Assembly: GCA_902803305.1 (NCBI GenBank)
Contig: CADCPL010000241.1
Location: forward strand, 1-19,820
Direction of reading: 5' to 3'
DNA: 19,820 nucleotides
Source of the DNA: an uncultured Lachnospiraceae bacterium
GTDB lineage: Bacteria; Bacillota; Clostridia; Lachnospirales; Lachnospiraceae
In this document: piece by piece, positions 7,993 through 13,868 of the stretch
Layout: each line of letters starts with the position of its first letter
How positions within the stretch are numbered: position 1 is the first letter of the stretch
The notes under the pieces: model-generated
Databases searched by the model: none
Told to the model about the DNA's origin: nothing
Seen by the model: only the letters and a program-made list of their open reading frames with translations
Position numbers and translations under genes: made by a program

Positions 7993-9918
7993 CTACCCCA
8001 TAAGAATGAATCTTATGAGTTCTTTCTTTTCAAGCGGCATACAATAATAGTATCCCTGCAGGTAGTTACAATCAAGTTCCATGAGGCGGCTTTCCATTGC
8101 CTTATTTTCCACTCCGACGGCGACCGCATCAAGACCGAGATCTCCGATCATGCGAAGGCTTCCTTCGAAGACCGACTGATCATCACTTTCAAGCCCTTCC
8201 TTAACGAATGCCCGGTCGAGCTTGATACCGGAAAGCGGCATTCTTGCTATCCTCTCAACCTCAAAAATGCCGGCTCCGAAATCATCCATAAACACATTAA
8301 AGCCGACCTGAGAAAGAGCATTTATATTATCGAGCATCTTTTCAAACATCTCCTGATTCTCTACGTCGGTGATATTAAAGCATATACTTTTCGGGAGAAC
8401 ATTATAGTTTCGAAGAGTAGACAACAGTACGTTAAGCAGATCGCTCCACATGCATTGCACGGGCGACAGATTGATCTCAATATATTCAAATCCCATAAGA
8501 AGATAATCAGGCATCGAAATGAACCTGCACACTTCTTCTATTACAAAAGCGGTGATGGCATGAATGGAATGGATCTTTTCCGCCTCGCTTATGAGAAGGT
8601 CCGGTTTTATCTGCCCGAAATCCGGATCGTTCAGCCGAAGGAAAGCCTCGGCTCTTACAAATCTTTTATCCTTTATCGAATAGACCGGTTGGAAATGGAT
8701 GGCGAACAACTTCTCCGAAAACGCTCTGTCAATGATACGTGAAATATCACGCCGCAGTTCGAAACGCTTCTTGTTGAAAAGCTTTTCCGCATAACGGAGT
8801 TCCCCGCTGTACGGCTCACTTTCAAGCCTTCCGTCAAAGGCAACCAGGAAATCGGGATCATCTATATCGCCCGGAAAAGCGATAAAGCACACATTATTCA
8901 TGACCCTTACCGTCATCTCCCCCACTTCCACCTCGGAAGTCATGATCGAATTGATACGCTGGGAGATCGGCAGCATATTATCCTTGTATCTCTCGTCGAC
9001 TATGGCGGCAAACCTTCCGCCTCCGAGATAATACAGATCGGCATCCACCCTGTCCGTTTTAGCCCACGTTTCCAGTCTTCTCGCGATATCATAAATTATA
9101 TGCTGAACGCTGAAAAATCCGAGCATCTCGATCAGTGAATCATAATTGGTCATCACCGAAAGAGTCACTCCCACAGGTGCTTCGATAACCTTGTATTTAT
9201 TGATATCCTGAACATAAGCGTTCATCGAGAAGAGTCCCGTGGAACCGTGCATCCTCTCTTCCGGAGACTGTATCCCGAGCACCATCATAAGAAACGATGA
9301 AGAAGTAAAGAACATCTGAACGCAGTATTGCGGCTTCAGTGCCTGAATAACGCTGGCCAGAACGTTAAGCGCAAATACCATGAAGACACTGAACAGTTTT
9401 ATGCTGCCAAGCAGTCTTCTGTACTTTATGACCTGCCAGTATCCCACAAGTATGTACATATACGAAAGCGCATACAGTGTATAAAAGAACGGACCTCTCT
9501 GATAGAAGCCGTCCTCATTTATATAGTAGATCACCCTGGTAAAGGGGTTGACGACAAAGATAAGCAGCGTTATGAGTACAACCGGAACGGTATAACTGCA
9601 TGCCAGCAGTCTTCTTTCCCTGATCTTGTACCATATACCAACCATCGCAAAAAGATACCCGCAGAATAAAACGGAGGTTGTACAGGTCCCCCACAGACTG
9701 AACGCATTCGCGATATACTTCCAGACGGTATTACCCGGACCGAGCTTTTCCAGCATCTGATCCCCTATATCGGCTATAGTTGTCAGTATTATGTCGCTGA
9801 TAAGAAGGAGGGCCCATCTGTTAACCCGTCCTCTTGTCATCCTTCTGACTGTGATCGAGATGACTATCAGCGTCTCTACAATAAGAGCACAATAATCAAA
9901 AGCAATAGAACTAATCAA
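7993..9918 (-). CDS. 7TM membrane protein with degenerate GGDEF and catalytically defective EAL (paralog of the next gene)
   Basis: 641 residues, collinear with the neighbouring EAL protein (FDYCALIV against YDYCAIV near the N-terminus; the EAL domain shares the same residue numbering). About seven membrane segments occupy 7-216. The GGDEF motif reads GGGRF (299-303). In the EAL domain E424, N483, D545/D546, K566 and Q621 remain. The metal-ligand glutamate of the EITE motif is N515, its partner glutamate is D518 (NITD), and the glutamate of the EGVE motif is V601 (AVGVEN). Phosphodiesterase activity is therefore unlikely, and a c-di-GMP-binding or partner-regulating role is more plausible. 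The start is TTG, overlapping the telA stop by eight bases. An in-frame TGA two codons upstream and no ATG before residue 27 fix it. Confidence 0.88.
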   Translation of the reverse strand: MISSIAFDYCALIVETLIVISITVRRMTRGRVNRWALLLISDIILTTIADIGDQMLEKLGPGNTVWKYIANAFSLWGTCTTSVLFCGYLFAMVGIWYKIRERRLLACSYTVPVVLITLLIFVVNPFTRVIYYINEDGFYQRGPFFYTLYALSYMYILVGYWQVIKYRRLLGSIKLFSVFMVFALNVLASVIQALKPQYCVQMFFTSSSFLMMVLGIQSPEERMHGSTGLFSMNAYVQDINKYKVIEAPVGVTLSVMTNYDSLIEMLGFFSVQHIIYDIARRLETWAKTDRVDADLYYLGGGRFAAIVDERYKDNMLPISQRINSIMTSEVEVGEMTVRVMNNVCFIAFPGDIDDPDFLVAFDGRLESEPYSGELRYAEKLFNKKRFELRRDISRIIDRAFSEKLFAIHFQPVYSIKDKRFVRAEAFLRLNDPDFGQIKPDLLISEAEKIHSIHAITAFVIEEVCRFISMPDYLLMGFEYIEINLSPVQCMWSDLLNVLLSTLRNYNVLPKSICFNITDVENQEMFEKMLDNINALSQVGFNVFMDDFGAGIFEVERIARMPLSGIKLDRAFVKEGLESDDQSVFEGSLRMIGDLGLDAVAVGVENKAMESRLMELDCNYLQGYYYCMPLEKKELIRFILMG

Positions 9919-11038
9919 CTTTCAGGCTTTCCTTGCTGATCTCCAGGATTTTGTCTTTCATCTCGGTCTCTATGCGCAGAAGTTCCGTCTCGGCTGCATG
10001 TCTCTTGGCTCTTCCGTCCGCCTGTATCTGCATGACTTCATCAAAGGTCTCAATAAGCATCTGATTGGTCGTTGTCAGCGTCTCAATATCCACTATGCCT
10101 CTCTCGCTTTCCTTTGCGGATTCGATCGATGCCATCTTGAGTGCTTCCGCATTCTTCTTGAGAAGCTCATTCGTCATATCCGTTACTTCTCTCTGCGCCT
10201 TGGCAGCATCTGCCGAATGATCCAGTCCGATGGCTATGACCATCTGGCTCTTCCACAGCGGTATCGTGTTAACGAGCGTGGATTGTATCTTTTCGGCCAT
10301 TATCGTATCGTTGCTCTGTATCAGACGTATCTGCGGAGCCATCTGCATCGAAATATTTCTCGTAAGTTCAAGATCATATATCTTCTTCTCAAAGCGTTCG
10401 ATCATCGACGCATAATCCCTTGCCGCCTGAGAATCCTCCTGAAGACCCGTTTCCTCCGCCTTGGCAAGAAGTCTTGGAAGTTCAACACTCTTGGCTTCCT
10501 CAAGCTTGTTCTTGCCGGCTATGATATACAGGCTGAGCTGCTTGAAATACTCAAGATTCTCATCGTACATCTTGTCAAGCATCGCCACATCTTTCAAAAG
10601 CACCTGCTGGTGTCCTTCCATGGCTTTACATATCTTGTTGACGTTCACTTCCGCTTTATCGTATTTTGCCTTGAGCGAAGTGATCTGGTTTGATCCCTTT
10701 TTGAAGAGCCCGAACAATCCGCCCTTCTGTTCTTCTACCGAGAAGCCTTTCAGCTCCGTGACAACTCCCGAGAGCATGGAACCGATCTCTCCCATATCTT
10801 TTGTCTTCACGCTCCTCAGCGCTCCCTCGGAAAACTCGGCAACGTTCTTCTGCGCGGCAGCTCCGTATTGCAATACGAGCTGTGAATCCTTTATATCGAT
10901 CGCCTGCATGAACTGCTCGACTTTTTCCCGGTCCTCCGGCGACAGATCCTCTGTCTTGGTCTCTGCTATCTCAGTACTCTCCGGTATCTGCATAAGATCA
11001 AGATCCAATTCATTTGCGTCAATCACTTCACTCATCAT
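9911..11038 (-). CDS. telA: TelA-family protein (toxic anion resistance family)
   Basis: 375 residues, soluble and helical. An acidic N-terminus (1-40) is followed by the TelA core: GGLFGLFKKG near residue 106, long coiled-coil segments (KYDKAEVNVNKICKAMEGHQ; LDKMYDENLEYFKQL) and the characteristic QMAPQIRLIQSNDTIMAEKI ... IPLWKSQMVIAIGL. The family is named from tellurite resistance, but its usual cellular role is unclear and linked to envelope stress in Firmicutes. Pairing with XpaC matches the xpaC-yaaN pair of Bacillus subtilis. ATG codons occur at 11038 and 11035. AAAGGAG ends three bases before the first and six before the second, so the second may be the true start. The gene overlaps the xpaC-like stop by 11 bases and the next gene by eight. 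Confidence 0.92.
   Translation of the reverse strand: MMSEVIDANELDLDLMQIPESTEIAETKTEDLSPEDREKVEQFMQAIDIKDSQLVLQYGAAAQKNVAEFSEGALRSVKTKDMGEIGSMLSGVVTELKGFSVEEQKGGLFGLFKKGSNQITSLKAKYDKAEVNVNKICKAMEGHQQVLLKDVAMLDKMYDENLEYFKQLSLYIIAGKNKLEEAKSVELPRLLAKAEETGLQEDSQAARDYASMIERFEKKIYDLELTRNISMQMAPQIRLIQSNDTIMAEKIQSTLVNTIPLWKSQMVIAIGLDHSADAAKAQREVTDMTNELLKKNAEALKMASIESAKESERGIVDIETLTTTNQMLIETFDEVMQIQADGRAKRHAAETELLRIETEMKDKILEISKESLKVD
9927..9934 (-). promoter_or_regulatory. Ribosome binding site supporting a TTG start
   Basis: AAGGAAAG on the minus strand lies inside the end of telA, eight bases before the TTG at 9918. Together with the in-frame stop just upstream of that TTG, it supports the non-ATG start of the defective EAL gene and suggests translational coupling to telA. 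Confidence 0.6.
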
Positions 11039-12326
11039 GTTCTCCTTTCACGCTGTCCCTTATCCCGCTCGAGAGTCCTTTCTGTGCAAGAATGGTCTGC
11101 AGCACCTGAGCATCGGTAGTTACATCAAGGACAGAATCCTTAAATAATTTATTCAGCAGTTTGCCGAGCGCATCACCTATCGTATCAAGTGTTTTCTCGA
11201 TATCCTTCTTGGCTGATATGATATCGGGCCCCGGCTCACTCACTCTGTCATATTCTTTATATGCCCTTACAAGTTTTTCAGATGTGGGCAGGTAATAATC
11301 CATCAGTTCATGTATCCGTGACATCTGATCCGGATGCTCCCTTACGCCTACAAATATCTCCTTAAGAAGTCCTTCAAGCCTGTCAAGCTTGGCAGAGATC
11401 TCAACGCCGGGAATATCACGGTTCAGTTCGCCAAACTTTCTGATATAGTCCTGACCTTCCCTGATCATCCCGGACAGTTCGGCGGATTCCTGCGGCGACA
11501 ATGTCGGGAATTCCAGCTCATCCTCCGACCTTGCGGTCGTATCTATAATATCTCCGGTATAATCTTTAGATTCAAGTTCCAGATAATGGGAGAAAACCTC
11601 ATCCGTCAAAATAAGAGTGGTCTGGCGCTGGTCAAGGTGTCCCTGAGGAAAGTAGCCTATATCAAGAAGCTTTCGAATTTCGCGTACCACTTTTTTCTCA
11701 CTCTTGTTAAGAAGCAGTGCCAGCGTCTTGATATCTATATACTGTCTCTTTCCTATGACCTGCGCATAACGCGCAGCAACTCTTGACATCTTCTGCTGCC
11801 TTATCCCCCTGCCGAGAACAAGTCCGAAAGCAGACATGAATGCGAGCGAAAAAAATACGCCCATCCCCGTCACGGTACCGGATATCGCCCCTGCAAGCAG
11901 ACCCGTTATCGAGTATGCCGCAGTAATACCGAGTCCTATACCGCCGACAAGACATCTCGCGATCGATGATCCGCTTCCGACATCCGTATAAGGAAATCCC
12001 AGTTCGGTAGTCTTTACTCCGGAAGAGGATGCCACGGCTGTTTTTCTTCTGCCGTTTCTGCGTGCAAGTCTTGCAGCCTCACGCTCCTGCCGCTCTCTCT
12101 CCATCTGCTCCCTGACACGCCGGCGTTCCTCCTTGAGGACTTTCTGTCTCTGTGCCGTCTGTGTGGAGCCTGCGATGGCATCATTCATCCTGTCTCCGAC
12201 ATCGTCAAGAAAGTTATCAACACTTTTGACTATGACGTCATTCAGTCTCGACCAGTCGTTATTCTCCATTCCCTCGGAAAAGGCTCTTTCAAAATCCTTT
12301 CCGATCCTGTTATTATTTGCGGACAT
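11028..12326 (-). CDS. xpaC: XpaC-like membrane protein (5-bromo-4-chloroindolyl phosphate hydrolysis family)
   Basis: 432 residues. A polar N-terminus leads into a highly charged Arg/Glu coiled coil (about 60-95). One long Gly/Ala-rich hydrophobic stretch at about 121-173 probably forms two membrane helices. Next comes a winged-helix-like segment (about 185-230: KRQYIDIKTLALLLNKSEKKVV ... IGYFPQGHLDQRQTTLILTDEVF) that is characteristic of this family. A long helical C-terminal region (about 270-415) resembles XpaC. The name comes from a phosphatase-indicator phenotype; no catalytic motif is visible and no enzyme activity should be assumed. The start ATG at 12326 has AAGGA just upstream and lies seven bases after the lipoprotein stop. 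The TelA partner follows with an 11-base overlap. Confidence 0.85.
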   Translation of the reverse strand: MSANNNRIGKDFERAFSEGMENNDWSRLNDVIVKSVDNFLDDVGDRMNDAIAGSTQTAQRQKVLKEERRRVREQMERERQEREAARLARRNGRRKTAVASSSGVKTTELGFPYTDVGSGSSIARCLVGGIGLGITAAYSITGLLAGAISGTVTGMGVFFSLAFMSAFGLVLGRGIRQQKMSRVAARYAQVIGKRQYIDIKTLALLLNKSEKKVVREIRKLLDIGYFPQGHLDQRQTTLILTDEVFSHYLELESKDYTGDIIDTTARSEDELEFPTLSPQESAELSGMIREGQDYIRKFGELNRDIPGVEISAKLDRLEGLLKEIFVGVREHPDQMSRIHELMDYYLPTSEKLVRAYKEYDRVSEPGPDIISAKKDIEKTLDTIGDALGKLLNKLFKDSVLDVTTDAQVLQTILAQKGLSSGIRDSVKGEHDE

Positions 12327-12333
12327 TTGATCC

Positions 12334-13755
12334 TTAGTCCTTCCGTCCGTGTGTAAGTTCCGGCTTCATATCATCCGTCTCATCTTCCGGCAGCACGTCC
12401 TCGCCGTCAGAAATAACCCTCAGTTCATCAGCCCCGCTGTTATATGCCGCGAGTTTTTTTTCAGTTCCTTCATCCCTTATCATGCAGAAGAAATCAACAG
12501 ATCCGTCACGTCTTACGATGAATCCTTTTATGTCAGCAGACGATCCGCCGCCTGCCAACTGTCCTATCCTGCTCATTAATGCTTCTTCCGATGACTCGAT
12601 AAGTTCCAGAGCATCATTTATATCCATAGCCCTCGTCTTCTTCTTGTCGTAGTTGTAGCATCTGATATCCGGACCTGCTGTGTCCTGCGGATAAGTGGCA
12701 AATGTGATCGCAACCTGTACGTATTGATCCGTTGTCAGAGGATACGAACACACCTCATGCCAGGAAGATTCATCGACAGGGGCGTTTGCGTATTCCAGTA
12801 TCTCATGCGATATACGTGCATTAATTTCATCAACACCGGGCACGTGCTCCTTGAACGAGCCGTAGTAGAGCACTTCCTCTACCTGTGCATGCTTCGGATC
12901 ATCCATATCATATGCGTCATAACCGTACACCTGCATTACCGGAACGAGGAACGGCATACCCTCTATCTTGTCTGAAGTTGCACGGTCTGCGGGTCTGGCT
13001 CCGGTTATCTCATACGCGAACAACGCTCCTGTTGTCGTATCTCTCGTATTGGCTCTCATCGTATAGATGAAGCTGACCGTTTCCTCTTCAGTCTCACTGT
13101 TGACAAGTGCGACTTCCATTTCCAGCGATCCGTCGGAATACTCTGTTGCGTTTCTGACCTGTGGGATCGACATTCCCCGGTCTCCGATCGAAAACTGATA
13201 CTTAAGTCCGTTACTGATCTTTACATGGGTATCTCCGCCTAAATTATCAAACGCGCTTCCCGAAACCTTCGGTATCGATCCGAGTTTTCCGAACATTGCA
13301 TATATAACGGCGTTTACTATCTTGGGGTCTGCTTCATAACAGTCCCCGACTTTAATAAAACCCATTTCTTCATCTCTGCAGTTTGCGACATACATATGCA
13401 CACAATGCCATACAAAGTCCGTATCGCTTGAATTGTATGCACTCTGCAGTTCAACACATGACATATTGATCGCATCGCATAGTCCGATCATTTTGGTAAC
13501 TTCCGCCGGAAGTGAATCCACGTCCAGTTTCGAAGAAGTCTTGATCGGTCTGTCGGATGTGAGCAGCTGTTCTTCGGATATTTCCGTCTCCGGTTCGGAC
13601 TCGCCGTTAACATCATCAACAAGTACATCTCCGTCAGAAAAAACATCCACCTGACCGAAACTGCTCTTTTCAACCTGCTGTTCCTTGCATCCGCACAAAA
13701 CCGGCATGCAAAGAAGCGCAAAAGATAATAGGATTGTCGTGTAGTAATGTTTCAT
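12334..13755 (-). CDS. Lipoprotein of unknown function
   Basis: 473 residues. The open frame extends to an ATG at 13851, but that extension crosses a terminator and the promoter region. The start at 13755 (MKHYYTTILLSF) gives a clean lipoprotein signal: a short charged start, a hydrophobic core and LCGC with C23 as the likely lipidated cysteine. An acidic, Ser-rich linker follows (about 30-70). The mature part is soluble and extracytoplasmic. Near the C-terminus, EINARISHEILEYAN and CYNYDKKKTRAMDINDALELI faintly recall the DUF4163/DUF3298 pattern of RsiV and PdaC. That resemblance is my weak inference and not a firm assignment. It is the first gene of the unit with xpaC, telA and the two EAL genes, seven bases before xpaC. 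The Shine-Dalgarno sequence is poor (GAAAG). Confidence 0.8.
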   Translation of the reverse strand: MKHYYTTILLSFALLCMPVLCGCKEQQVEKSSFGQVDVFSDGDVLVDDVNGESEPETEISEEQLLTSDRPIKTSSKLDVDSLPAEVTKMIGLCDAINMSCVELQSAYNSSDTDFVWHCVHMYVANCRDEEMGFIKVGDCYEADPKIVNAVIYAMFGKLGSIPKVSGSAFDNLGGDTHVKISNGLKYQFSIGDRGMSIPQVRNATEYSDGSLEMEVALVNSETEEETVSFIYTMRANTRDTTTGALFAYEITGARPADRATSDKIEGMPFLVPVMQVYGYDAYDMDDPKHAQVEEVLYYGSFKEHVPGVDEINARISHEILEYANAPVDESSWHEVCSYPLTTDQYVQVAITFATYPQDTAGPDIRCYNYDKKKTRAMDINDALELIESSEEALMSRIGQLAGGGSSADIKGFIVRRDGSVDFFCMIRDEGTEKKLAAYNSGADELRVISDGEDVLPEDETDDMKPELTHGRKD

Positions 13756-13793
13756 GTTATTTGCGACTTTCAATATCCGAACATACATAGTAT

Positions 13794-13821
13794 ATTCTAT
13801 CATAATTTCTTTTTTTGTAAA
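13794..13821 (-). promoter_or_regulatory. Candidate promoter of the lipoprotein-xpaC-telA-EAL-EAL unit
   Basis: On the minus strand: TTTACA (13821-13816), 16-base spacer, TAGAAT (13799-13794). The predicted transcript start is near 13787, about 32 bases before the lipoprotein ATG. The -35 hexamer falls in the A/T-rich tail just beyond the terminator hairpin. Alternative -10 hexamers (TATGAT, TATACT) overlap, so the exact assignment is uncertain. Confidence 0.45.
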
Positions 13822-13849
13822 TAAACAAGGGAGCGATACGATCGCTCCC
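13819..13849 (-). terminator. Intrinsic terminator after the hydrogenase-like/GGDEF/EAL gene
   Basis: On the minus strand a perfect 9-bp stem GGGAGCGAT / ATCGCTCCC (13849-13841 and 13837-13829) closes a three-base loop. The T-rich tail TTGTTTATTT (13828-13819) follows. The hairpin begins 19 bases after the stop of the upstream gene, so it separates the FIST/hydrogenase-like unit from the lipoprotein operon. Confidence 0.88.
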
Positions 13850-13868
13850 AAGCAGTCCTGTTCATGCG

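Noticed and set aside
7204..8742. A 512-codon open frame on the plus strand
   Set aside because: It lies antisense across two well-supported EAL genes and their junction. The translation is rich in His, Tyr, Arg and Lys with no domain pattern, as expected for a shadow frame.
10461..11147. Plus-strand open frame opposite telA (228 codons), and a similar one at 9998-10693
   Set aside because: Ser/Leu-rich or His/Arg-rich shadow frames of telA with no recognisable motif.
9911..12326. A tellurite resistance determinant
   Set aside because: TelA and XpaC are named from phenotypes, and no other tellurium genes (terB/C/D/E) are present. The envelope/operon context is more informative.
13756..13851. 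32-residue N-terminal extension of the lipoprotein
   Set aside because: It crosses the terminator and the promoter region and would bury the lipoprotein signal sequence. The ATG at 13755 gives a canonical signal.
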